From Nitrososphaerota archaeon (GTDB lineage Archaea; Thermoproteota; Nitrososphaeria; Nitrososphaerales; Nitrosopumilaceae), in assembly GCA_028867615.1 (NCBI GenBank), contig JAGWGC010000007.1, positions 1 through 32,087 of the forward strand: a stretch of 32,087 bases of DNA. Reading direction: 5' to 3'. Position 1 is the stretch's first letter; each line of letters starts with the position of its first letter. Position numbers and translations under genes: made by a program. The notes under the pieces were generated by a model. It searched no databases. It was not told the DNA's origin and saw only the letters and a program-made list of their open reading frames with translations. Shown one piece after another: positions 1-8,264 of the stretch.

Positions 1-202
1 TGACAAAAACATGGCCAAGACCATCTTGTAATATGTTAAGATTTGTCTCAACAGAAACTGGTTTTCCTGCAATGACCTTCATCACATCGTCAAATTTTTT
101 CCCGGGCATAATAATACAAGGCACTTGCTTTCCTTCAAAATCAAATAATGTTACATCCTTGTGTCGTTGCAAGAGAAGCTCTTCAAGTTCGTTGTTCACC
201 AT
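1..202 (-). CDS. Partial hypothetical protein (N-terminal part; runs off the left edge)
   Basis: Open minus-strand frame from ATG at 202: MVNNELEELLLQRHKDVTLFDFEGKQVPCIIMPGKKFDDVMKVIAGKPVSVETNLNILQDGLGHVFV, no stop before the edge. The frame is also open upstream of this ATG, back to about 257, so the start is uncertain. Confidence 0.55.
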   Translation of the reverse strand, partial: MVNNELEELLLQRHKDVTLFDFEGKQVPCIIMPGKKFDDVMKVIAGKPVSVETNLNILQDGLGHVFV

Positions 203-245
203 AAAAGAAATCCGTGTAGACTTTTTAAAAAGATAACCGATAAAA

Positions 246-1844
246 TCATATGATGCTTAGAGTTTTTGCCAAAAGTTCTATTCTCTCATTGTCTTCTTCT
301 GTGATTTTTTTGCCATTATACTTGTTATTGAAGTATATCAAGTCCACCACTTTGGACTTGTCCATGTTTACAACTGTGGCATTGTATGGAGTCTGAATCT
401 TTTTGTTTGTAAGTATGACTAGCCTGTCAACTACTGCAGATTTTGATATGTCAGAGATTTGTTCCAAGTCAGGAATACCTAATTCATTAGCAATCACGGC
501 CAATCCAACTTTTGATCCAAAGTTGTCTTGATAAACTGCATCAAGAAGTAGATTTTTTTTCTCTAGTTTTTGTATATTACCCATTTCCTGAGCAAAAACA
601 GTTAGACTTTTTACTGCGTTTTTGATCTCCTTTTCATTATTTCCTTCATTTCTGCGTATTGTCAAGAAATCAGATATTGGTATATTCATTATACTTCCTC
701 TCACTCTAAGTCCTGGATATGATTGCCTTATCGCATCATCAATTACAGATTCGTCAATTTTTTTAGAATTTGACTGGGTTGCCTTTTCCATTGCCTGATA
801 CAAGATATTGATGACAGAGCGTACATTTCGAAATTCTGTAAATTCATCATACAAGACCTGAATTTTTTCATTCAATTCTTGTTGCTCTTCAGATCCAAAT
901 TTACCATTTTTATCACTGTGTTTTATGTACTCTGTAACAATCTCGGCAAGTTCATCTTTAGAGTTTGATCCTGCCAGATCAATTTTATAATTTGCTTTTT
1001 CCAGCCTATCAAACACAGATGGATTAACGTTTTGAATTTCCAAGTAACCGGATGGTGTAGTTATCAATAATAGCACAGATGCCGGAAGATGGGCATTTAT
1101 CACACCCTTGACGAATTCAATTGAATCCTTATTTCCGTCAAGCTCGTCTATTTCAAAGACTAGAATTTTTCCCAAAAATCTATGAGTCAGTTTAGATACA
1201 GAGGACAGCATTCCAATTAGTGTCTCCAGATTTTTGATTTCATCAAATGAGTTAGATATAACATTTTTAATCAAGATAGATTCATGATAGTCAAATTTGT
1301 GAATTAGAAATTCGGTCAAGTGTTCTAAAGATACAGACTGTTTTCCAGATAGTATATACTCAGTTTTTTCTTTTATTGTCATGCCAGTAAGTTTATTTAC
1401 AAATGTATAATCAAGCGCCTTTTTTGCAGAGTTATCCCCTTGTTCCGCATTTTCTTTCAGATAATTCAAGAACTTTGATCGTAATTGCACAAAGAATTCA
1501 TTATCAAATCCCTTCAATATTGCATCATAAATTCCGGATACGGTCTTTGGTGAAATTGTAGACAAGTCAACATAGGAACATTCTGCATTGTATCTACCTT
1601 TGAGGCTCTTGACATGCAGAGCCAAATGAGTTTTGCCAGAACCCACATCTTGTACAACGGTGATCATACGAAAATCGCCATTTTCAGCAGTCTTGCCCTC
1701 TACTTTTCTATTTAATTCCTTTATGCATTCAACCACGGCAGCTTTTGCTTCCTTATGTCTCTTGCCTCCAAGTATCTTTGCATCTTTTTCCGTGGGGGTC
1801 GGGCTGCTCGGATACGGATTTAGATCTAAATCATAGGGATACAT
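246..1844 (-). CDS. AAA/P-loop ATPase, Orc1/Cdc6-like or DUF2791-like
   Basis: Walker A-like VVQDVGSGKTHLA, Walker B-like ILVFEIDELDG, sensor-like LLLITTPSG. 532 aa, TGATG overlap with the upstream gene. Confidence 0.8.
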   Translation of the reverse strand: MYPYDLDLNPYPSSPTPTEKDAKILGGKRHKEAKAAVVECIKELNRKVEGKTAENGDFRMITVVQDVGSGKTHLALHVKSLKGRYNAECSYVDLSTISPKTVSGIYDAILKGFDNEFFVQLRSKFLNYLKENAEQGDNSAKKALDYTFVNKLTGMTIKEKTEYILSGKQSVSLEHLTEFLIHKFDYHESILIKNVISNSFDEIKNLETLIGMLSSVSKLTHRFLGKILVFEIDELDGNKDSIEFVKGVINAHLPASVLLLITTPSGYLEIQNVNPSVFDRLEKANYKIDLAGSNSKDELAEIVTEYIKHSDKNGKFGSEEQQELNEKIQVLYDEFTEFRNVRSVINILYQAMEKATQSNSKKIDESVIDDAIRQSYPGLRVRGSIMNIPISDFLTIRRNEGNNEKEIKNAVKSLTVFAQEMGNIQKLEKKNLLLDAVYQDNFGSKVGLAVIANELGIPDLEQISDISKSAVVDRLVILTNKKIQTPYNATVVNMDKSKVVDLIYFNNKYNGKKITEEDNERIELLAKTLSII

Positions 1845-2422
1845 CAGATTTTCCTCACATAGCCATGAACTAGTCCGCGCATTACAATACCCTCTTGACC
1901 TCCTGATGATATTTCATACCTATCTTGGTGGTTCTCAATCAAACTTGTTGTCATTTGATAGAATTTTTCTTTAGATAGATTTTGATTCTCACAAACCTTT
2001 TCTCTGATTTTATTAAATGGAATCCATCCAATAGATGTAGAAGATTCATTTAACGAACTGTTAAAGACTCCTTCAAAATCATCATTTTTTGACACATTCT
2101 CACGTAGCGAAGATCGTTCCAATTCTTCTTGTAGAACGTCTGTATGCGCCTTCACTTTTGCGATGGATTGATTCACACCTGCTAACATGTTAAGCATTAG
2201 TTTGAATTTTGGATCATTTTGTGTTACATGCTGAACATAATTCTCTTTTGTCCAAACAAAGTATGCCACGCCTTTTTTTTCAATAAAGATTTGCTCATCG
2301 GCCTTTAATTCCTCAAGTATATTCTCACAGTCTTTTCCAAATATTTTTTTCAGATCAACCTTCTTTACCCCACTTATTCCAGAAGCGCTGATTTTCTCCA
2401 ATATTTCCCCTTTCACATACAA
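1844..2422 (-). CDS. Hypothetical winged-helix-type protein, partner of the AAA ATPase
   Basis: 192 aa; N-terminal HTH-like ILEKISASGISGVKKVDLKKIFG, central coiled-coil-like segment, C-terminal second wHTH-like segment; translationally coupled to the ATPase. Confidence 0.7.
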   Translation of the reverse strand: MYVKGEILEKISASGISGVKKVDLKKIFGKDCENILEELKADEQIFIEKKGVAYFVWTKENYVQHVTQNDPKFKLMLNMLAGVNQSIAKVKAHTDVLQEELERSSLRENVSKNDDFEGVFNSSLNESSTSIGWIPFNKIREKVCENQNLSKEKFYQMTTSLIENHQDRYEISSGGQEGIVMRGLVHGYVRKI

Positions 2423-2451
2423 GGCTCTACAAAATTTTATTTAATATCCAA

Positions 2452-2498
2452 GGTGACATAGGATAACAATTTGGTGAAGATTTGTTATCTCTGACACC
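2452..2498. promoter_or_regulatory. Imperfect long inverted repeat (candidate operator or hairpin)
   Basis: GATAACAA (2462-2469) - 12 nt - TTGTTATC (2482-2489), perfect 8-bp arms, flanked by GGTGaCA (2452-2458) and TGaCACC-type sequence (to 2498). Confidence 0.5.
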
Positions 2499-2579
2499 AG
2501 AACAGGCGTTATGCATAAGAAATTATCCTAAAAATGCCAGATCAGTCACAATATAAGGCATAATAAGATAAGGTGTCAT

Positions 2580-2643
2580 TGCAGAATGATGATTGGGTAT
2601 TCTGATATCATTTGATGAATTATACCTGGGGTATCTGACTGCA
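2580..2643 (+). ncRNA. C/D-box sRNA (2'-O-methylation guide) candidate
   Basis: TGCAG (2580-2584), C box ATGATGA (2586-2592), D' CTGA (2602-2605), C' TGATGA (2613-2618), D CTGA (2635-2638), CTGCA (2639-2643) pairing with TGCAG. TATA-like ATATAAGG about 25 nt upstream. Confidence 0.75.
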
Positions 2644-2709
2644 TGAAAAATATGATACTAGGCATGTTAACTCAAGAATTAAATCCCAAATGGCCCAATA
2701 GAAGAGTCA

Positions 2710-3087
2710 ATGGAACCACAAAATGATCCATGGAAAGGCAAACTTACCTCGGATCAATATTTTGTGTGTAGAATGAAAGGTACAGAACCACCTTTTACTG
2801 GAATATATCATGATTCAAAGGAGAAAGGGATTTACAAATGCCTATGTTGTGGGACCGAATTATTTAGCTCAGAGACAAAGTTCGATTCTGGAACCGGATG
2901 GCCAAGCTTCTGGGAACCAATTGCAGACAATGTAAAGACAGAAGAAGATACAAGTCACGGCATGTTAAGAGTGGAGGTATTATGCAAGAAATGTGGTGCC
3001 CATTTAGGACATGTCTTTGATGACGGTCCGGATCCTACAGGTTTACGATATTGTATAAATTCTGTGTCTCTGAAACTTGAAAAATAA
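2710..3087 (+). CDS. msrB: Peptide-methionine (R)-S-oxide reductase MsrB
   Basis: [13 protein letters not shown] / [16 protein letters not shown] zinc site, catalytic RYCINS. Confidence 0.96.
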   Translation: MEPQNDPWKGKLTSDQYFVCRMKGTEPPFTGIYHDSKEKGIYKCLCCGTELFSSETKFDSGTGWPSFWEPIADNVKTEEDTSHGMLRVEVLCKKCGAHLGHVFDDGPDPTGLRYCINSVSLKLEK

Positions 3088-3151
3088 ATTATGCCGTGTG
3101 GTAATAGCAAAGTTACCTTGTTATTAATAGTACCGTATGATACCGTAATAT

Positions 3152-3259
3152 ATGTTAAATTGCGAATTTTGTCCAAAACAGTTTTTTGAAACTGCAAACG
3201 GGTTGGTAGCAAAGACATTTCACGAGAGTCTCCACGATCCAGAATTAGTGAATAACTAA
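3152..3259 (+). CDS. 35-aa mini zinc-finger-like protein (not in ORF track)
   Basis: ATG to TAA: MLNCEFCPKQFFETANGLVAKTFHESLHDPELVNN; CxxC-x16-HxxxH; AT-rich upstream. Confidence 0.5.
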   Translation: MLNCEFCPKQFFETANGLVAKTFHESLHDPELVNN

Positions 3260-3332
3260 GTCTGGTTCTTTTTTTGTACCATACAAAATCAAACCCTAAC
3301 TCTTTTATCGGTTGCCTTCATTCTAATTTAAA

Positions 3333-4874
3333 GTGACTAAAGCAAAACGTGTAGAATCAAAACCAAAAGATTCTACACATGATGTTGTCAAGAAAATGTC
3401 TTCAATTTCAGACGCTACCAAGACGCTGGCTTCTGAAGTGAAAACAATGTCAAAAATATTTGCAGAAAATCAAAAAATCCTAATCTCCCTTAAAGATATG
3501 ATATCATCAGTAAACTCTGCATTAGATCAGATTCAGAAAAATTCTAGACAAATAAACATAATTGAAGAAGACACACAGCGCCTGTTTTCTGGAATGACTC
3601 AAGTCAAAGCACATTCCAACTTGATAGACAAAATAAATAGTCAAATAAACAAACTTCAAGATCACGTAGAGAAAATTCGAGATAAACAAGAATCTATGCC
3701 AGATACCAATAAAATCATGCAGAGTATTGCCGATAATCTAGATTCTACTAGGAATAATACCAAAATGATAATGCATGTATCAGAAAAAACGGAGAAGGTG
3801 CGTGAAGAGATTAAAAATGTAATGACTAGTTCAGAATCATTATCCAATATTAGTAATGAGATTGAAGAATTACGAAAAAGTACAAGTGACATATCAACCA
3901 AAACAGAATCACTTTCCAACCTACATCAAGAGATTGAAGAGTTACGAAAAAGTACAAGTGACATATCAACCAAAACAGAATCACTTTCCAACCTACATCA
4001 AGAGATTGAAGAGTTACGAAAAAGTACAAGTGACATATCAACCAAAACAGAATCACTTTCCAACCTACATCAAGAGATTGAAGAAATAAGACAAAATACA
4101 AAGGAAATATCCTCAAAAACTGAAAAAATGTCAGAATTAGAGGAGAGCATGTCAAACTTAAAAGGCGAGATTGGCACCATATCTACAAAGACAGATTCCA
4201 TATCAGGTTTGAGTTCTCAAATAAGAAATGTCGGTTCTGAGATTGATTCGCTTATAAAGAAAACAGATTCTTTGTCTTCATTTGGGGATGACATTAGAAA
4301 CATAAATTCGGAGTTTATCAACTTCCAAGAAAACATGATTAATAAGAGTAAAAATCTTGACGAAAAAATATCAGATTTTGCAGAACTACTAAATAAAAAC
4401 TCGGCATCCATATCAGAGTTTAACAAGAAAACATACGAGATTGCACAACAACTACAGGATGTTCGCAATGTTACCCACAAGACGGCTCAAAACACATCGC
4501 ATGAGGTCATGGGCCTGCTTCGCTTGTCAGAATTCCAGTCAAACATTAGAATGCGCTCTGAATCAAAGTATGGTACGCTGGATGATATTGAGAAAATGGT
4601 GGTGCAAACTAAAGACATTGTGAATCTGTTTGATCGAATTTCTATCGAAGTGGAATCAAAGATGCCATTGCCTACAGAGGTAAAACAATGGAGTATATCC
4701 AAAATTCTTGACTGTGCAGACAGGTGGGAGATAAGGTTTACAGATGTATTCAGACTTTTGATTACAGAACTTGGTTCAGACATTGTAAAAAGAACAATTA
4801 GAATAGAACAGGTTCGTGATCTTTTCGGAATACGAGCAGTTGACGAGATAAGACGTGAATTGAATATTACCTAG
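3333..4874 (+). CDS. Long coiled-coil protein with heptad-like repeats and a conserved-looking C-terminal domain
   Basis: 513 aa, Ser/Lys/Glu-rich helical repeats (IEELRKSTSDISTKTESLSNLHQE x3 plus degenerate copies); globular C-terminus from about SEFQSNIRMRSE. Confidence 0.85.
   Translation: MTKAKRVESKPKDSTHDVVKKMSSISDATKTLASEVKTMSKIFAENQKILISLKDMISSVNSALDQIQKNSRQINIIEEDTQRLFSGMTQVKAHSNLIDKINSQINKLQDHVEKIRDKQESMPDTNKIMQSIADNLDSTRNNTKMIMHVSEKTEKVREEIKNVMTSSESLSNISNEIEELRKSTSDISTKTESLSNLHQEIEELRKSTSDISTKTESLSNLHQEIEELRKSTSDISTKTESLSNLHQEIEEIRQNTKEISSKTEKMSELEESMSNLKGEIGTISTKTDSISGLSSQIRNVGSEIDSLIKKTDSLSSFGDDIRNINSEFINFQENMINKSKNLDEKISDFAELLNKNSASISEFNKKTYEIAQQLQDVRNVTHKTAQNTSHEVMGLLRLSEFQSNIRMRSESKYGTLDDIEKMVVQTKDIVNLFDRISIEVESKMPLPTEVKQWSISKILDCADRWEIRFTDVFRLLITELGSDIVKRTIRIEQVRDLFGIRAVDEIRRELNIT
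3858..4073 (+). repeat. Three 72-bp tandem direct repeats inside the coiled-coil CDS
   Basis: Copies 3858-3929, 3930-4001, 4002-4073; copies 2 and 3 appear identical, copy 1 differs at gaagaa/gaagag; a fourth diverged copy starts at 4074. Confidence 0.95.
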
Positions 4875-6889
4875 CTTTCATCGTCCTTGTCAAGGCTCTG
4901 TTTTTTCTTCTTCAAAAGTGCAAAGATTCCAATAATTACTGCAACCCAGACAACACCAAATAACATGTTAGAAATGCTGACGTACATGTACGGCGTAGCA
5001 TCAAGCAAATTGAATGTTATAGTAGTAGCTTGAGAATGAATGTTCAGCATGCCAGTGTGAAATGCGGCAGTATCTGCAGAAGTAGTTGAAACTTTGTCAA
5101 GTGTAGATGACATGGTACTAAGATCTCTTTGCATCATTCCAAAGTCTGTATCTTGTGTAGGAAATATCCAAACAGGATTCCCAGATTTTGGAAGTAGTTG
5201 TTGAACGGTTTTGATATCATCAGCAATGATTTGTGGATCAGAGGTAGCCTGAATTCTACTCAGAATTCCTCTAGATTGATCAAGTGGATAAATGGTACTA
5301 CCATATTCCTCAAAGGCCATGACCACACCTATTACGATCAATCCAATTATGCCTGCCAATGCTATTTTATAGTAATTGTTTGCCATTTTTTCTGCCTTTG
5401 ATTCGACTCTACCTCTTGATTTGCCTTTTTTAAATGTTGAATGAGAGATGCTAAGATATGCAATGTAAAGAAATCCAGCTACCTGAATTCCAATTATTGG
5501 TACGAATATAGGATTATTAGAAAATATTGCGACAAACATACCAACTATTCCATACACACCAAAAAATATCTCAAGAAGAGTAGTTTTTGTAAATGGAAGA
5601 GCATAAGCCTTGTCTCTCCAATCGTCATCATTTTTTATTATTCCAAATTTTGGTGTACGTAGAAACTCATTTTTTTTTCCAAAGAGCGCATCAAAAACTG
5701 CCACGGTGTTGTTGACAGACATGCCAGCAGAATAGATTATCAAATACAGATAGGAAAGTGTCTTTGATCTCCATTTTTTTGCATACATTTGTTGAATGAC
5801 CAAGATGTATGCCACAGGTCCCATTGCCAAGTAAGCAACTATGGTGAGTGCTGGCAATCCACTTATCACATAGAGATTTATTTTTGAAGCCAAAAGTATT
5901 GGTAAAATTAAAAATTGTGCCAGAACTAGTGGATGCACAATATGTCGTGTGAGTTGAACAAACGCCTGAATTTTTGTGTCAACAGGCATCTTCTTTATTG
6001 CAACATCGCCAAGTAATTTGACTGCACATTGAATGGAACCTTTTGCCCATCGAAATTGCTGCCTTTTTGCCGAATTCATTTGCACTGGGAGTTCTGCATC
6101 TACTACAATATCAGGAATAAAGACACACTTCCAACCTTTCATCTGTGCCCTATAACTTAGGTCCAAGTCTTCAACCAGTGTAGCAGTGTGCCACCCTCCA
6201 GCGTCCTCAATGCATCGTGTTCTCCATATACCAGCAGTGCCATTAAAACTCATAAAGAGATGAGAGTTGCTTTTTGCTTTTTGTTCCACTAGGAAATGAA
6301 AATCAAGGCTGAGTGCTTGTGCCTTTGTCAGTGGAGAATATCTCTCATTAATATGGCCCCATCGACATTGAACCAATCCAATGTTTGAATTAGAAAAGTA
6401 TGAGAGAGCTTTTTTGAGGAACCATGTTGGTGGAATAAAGTCAGCGTCAAAAATTGCAACAAAATCACTCTTTGCAAACTTCATTGCATTTCGAAGTGCA
6501 CCCGCCTTGTATCCTTTCCTGTTTGATCTTCTTATATGATGTATGTCAAATCCTTTGTTTTTGTAGTTTGAAATTAGATTCTCAAGTAGATCATATGTCT
6601 CATCAGTAGAATCATCAAGCACTTGGATGCATAGTTTATCTTTTGGATAATCCAATGCACAAACTGCATCGACCAATCTAGATGCAACATATTTTTCATT
6701 ATATATCGGAAGTTGAAGTGTGACAGTCGGAGTCTCTTTTAGTTCTATAGAACTATTTTTTTTATGGCGCCTAGCAATTACAACAAGATAATAAAAATTA
6801 CATGTATAAAGTGTAATTATCATTGCCATTCCAATGAAAACATTCCAGAGAAATTGTGTTAGAGTATTAGGAAGAACGTGTGTAAGCAT
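4871..6889 (-). CDS. Family 2 glycosyltransferase, membrane-embedded (cellulose-synthase-like)
   Basis: QLPIYNE, DDSTDET, IFDADF, TLVEDLDLSYR, QQFRWAKGS (QxxRW), multiple TM segments. Confidence 0.92.
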   Translation of the reverse strand: MLTHVLPNTLTQFLWNVFIGMAMIITLYTCNFYYLVVIARRHKKNSSIELKETPTVTLQLPIYNEKYVASRLVDAVCALDYPKDKLCIQVLDDSTDETYDLLENLISNYKNKGFDIHHIRRSNRKGYKAGALRNAMKFAKSDFVAIFDADFIPPTWFLKKALSYFSNSNIGLVQCRWGHINERYSPLTKAQALSLDFHFLVEQKAKSNSHLFMSFNGTAGIWRTRCIEDAGGWHTATLVEDLDLSYRAQMKGWKCVFIPDIVVDAELPVQMNSAKRQQFRWAKGSIQCAVKLLGDVAIKKMPVDTKIQAFVQLTRHIVHPLVLAQFLILPILLASKINLYVISGLPALTIVAYLAMGPVAYILVIQQMYAKKWRSKTLSYLYLIIYSAGMSVNNTVAVFDALFGKKNEFLRTPKFGIIKNDDDWRDKAYALPFTKTTLLEIFFGVYGIVGMFVAIFSNNPIFVPIIGIQVAGFLYIAYLSISHSTFKKGKSRGRVESKAEKMANNYYKIALAGIIGLIVIGVVMAFEEYGSTIYPLDQSRGILSRIQATSDPQIIADDIKTVQQLLPKSGNPVWIFPTQDTDFGMMQRDLSTMSSTLDKVSTTSADTAAFHTGMLNIHSQATTITFNLLDATPYMYVSISNMLFGVVWVAVIIGIFALLKKKKQSLDKDDES

Positions 6890-6940
6890 TTGGAGTTTTT
6901 CAACTCTAGAGTCTTTATAGCCGTACCGCTAAAATTTTCA

Positions 6941-7894
6941 TTATCCTTTCTTTGATATTTTTATTGCTTGAACTGGGCATACGTTTTCACAAGCTAGACA
7001 AAATATACAATCAGGCTCTCTTGCCATCAACGGTTTTTTATCAGAGGCAGGATTGCCTGCAAACTCGGCCCATTCGTAAACTTTTACAGGGCAAGCATCT
7101 ATGCATGCACCATCGCCTACACATATGTCATAATCAACTGAAACAAATTCTCCCCAAATTCCAAGTATTTCGTTACCCTTTCGTTGACCAAATACTTTGA
7201 TCTTGTGACTAGACGGTGCGGTAAAGGTCTCAACAACTTTGAGTTTTGATTTAAAGTCAACGTCGATTGGACCTGGCTTGGCTCCAGAAGGCGTCTCAGG
7301 TTCTTCCGCTTGTGCTACCTGCTGTCCAGGCTGTGGAGCTGCTGGTTTTGGTTTGGGTTTTGCGTTAGGAACTATCTGAGCTAATGGAGTCATCTCTTCC
7401 AATGTCTTCAGAGCTTGCTCTTGCGACATTTGTTTTATTTTTACATCGTGCTCTAACATTTTATCAGCAAGAACACTATTTCGTAAAATCGTATCAATTA
7501 TCATCTTTGCATTTGCATCAGCTTTCTTTCGGTAATCTTTAACCCAGAGACCATCACCATATTTTTCAACGGGATATATTTGATAGATCATATCTACTAC
7601 TTCTCCAGTTACTATCTCAACCTGAACCTCGAGATCTATAGACTTGTATCCTGAATCATCAGGATCTGGCAAGTTTTCTTCTTTCCAGCGATATGTGGCA
7701 TAAATCCTATCAGCAAATTTATCCATTTCAAAGACTTTCTTAAACCCAGAAACAATAGAATCAATTTCATAGCTATCTTCAAGTTTTATAGGAAGACGAT
7801 AAAGACCAAGTTTATAGCTGTGTAAAGGATAGACTCCTCTTTTTGATGTGGCCGATTGAACTGTATACACTTTATCCTTCAACAGGAGTGACAT
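6941..7894 (-). CDS. 4Fe-4S dicluster ferredoxin-domain protein with long N-terminal domain
   Basis: C-terminal CVGDGACIDACPVKV and CIFCLACENVCPVQAI; Pro/Ala-rich linker KPKPKPAAPQPGQQ. Confidence 0.88.
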   Translation of the reverse strand: MSLLLKDKVYTVQSATSKRGVYPLHSYKLGLYRLPIKLEDSYEIDSIVSGFKKVFEMDKFADRIYATYRWKEENLPDPDDSGYKSIDLEVQVEIVTGEVVDMIYQIYPVEKYGDGLWVKDYRKKADANAKMIIDTILRNSVLADKMLEHDVKIKQMSQEQALKTLEEMTPLAQIVPNAKPKPKPAAPQPGQQVAQAEEPETPSGAKPGPIDVDFKSKLKVVETFTAPSSHKIKVFGQRKGNEILGIWGEFVSVDYDICVGDGACIDACPVKVYEWAEFAGNPASDKKPLMAREPDCIFCLACENVCPVQAIKISKKG

Positions 7895-7931
7895 CTGTTT
7901 AGTGTAATGAAAAAGAGTTTAAAAATGCTTC

Positions 7932-8264
7932 CTAATAATCAGGACAGGTCTCTTCTCGGATCTTTCTATATCGCTGTTCTATCTCAGTTGCGTACTCTAG
8001 TACTTTATCAAAACTATACTTGTCCCTTGGAAAGTACCATCTGATTCCCACCTTATGTCCTATTCCATCCATATCATAGATCATTCCTTTATCCGAATAG
8101 ACACCGTATTTCTCATCAACTGATCTTTCTTGTACAGTCAGACCACGTTTAGTCTTGTCTTCTAATATGATATGGATTGGATCATCAAGCATAGCATAGA
8201 ATATACCTTTTTTTAGAATTGGCAGTTCTTGGCCTGTTTCGTTATTTTTCGATTGGGTTTCCAA
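7932..8264 (-). CDS. Conserved hypothetical protein
   Basis: 110-aa ORF overlapping the end of the rhodanese gene by 23 nt on the same strand. Confidence 0.7.
   Translation of the reverse strand: METQSKNNETGQELPILKKGIFYAMLDDPIHIILEDKTKRGLTVQERSVDEKYGVYSDKGMIYDMDGIGHKVGIRWYFPRDKYSFDKVLEYATEIEQRYRKIREETCPDY

Noticed and set aside
2955-3218. 87-aa minus ORF opposite msrB
   Set aside because: Antisense to the clear MsrB zinc/catalytic region; no recognisable features.
3858-4073. Possible CRISPR-like array
   Set aside because: Repeats are directly abutting with no unique spacers and encode an in-frame 24-aa protein module.
3850-4155. 101-aa minus-strand ORF with repeats (SLDVGWKVILFWLICHLYFFVTLQ) and 77-aa +frame ORF at 3856-4089
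   Set aside because: Both are by-products of the 72-bp (multiple of 3) tandem repeat in the coiled-coil CDS, which keeps all frames open; composition is not protein-like.
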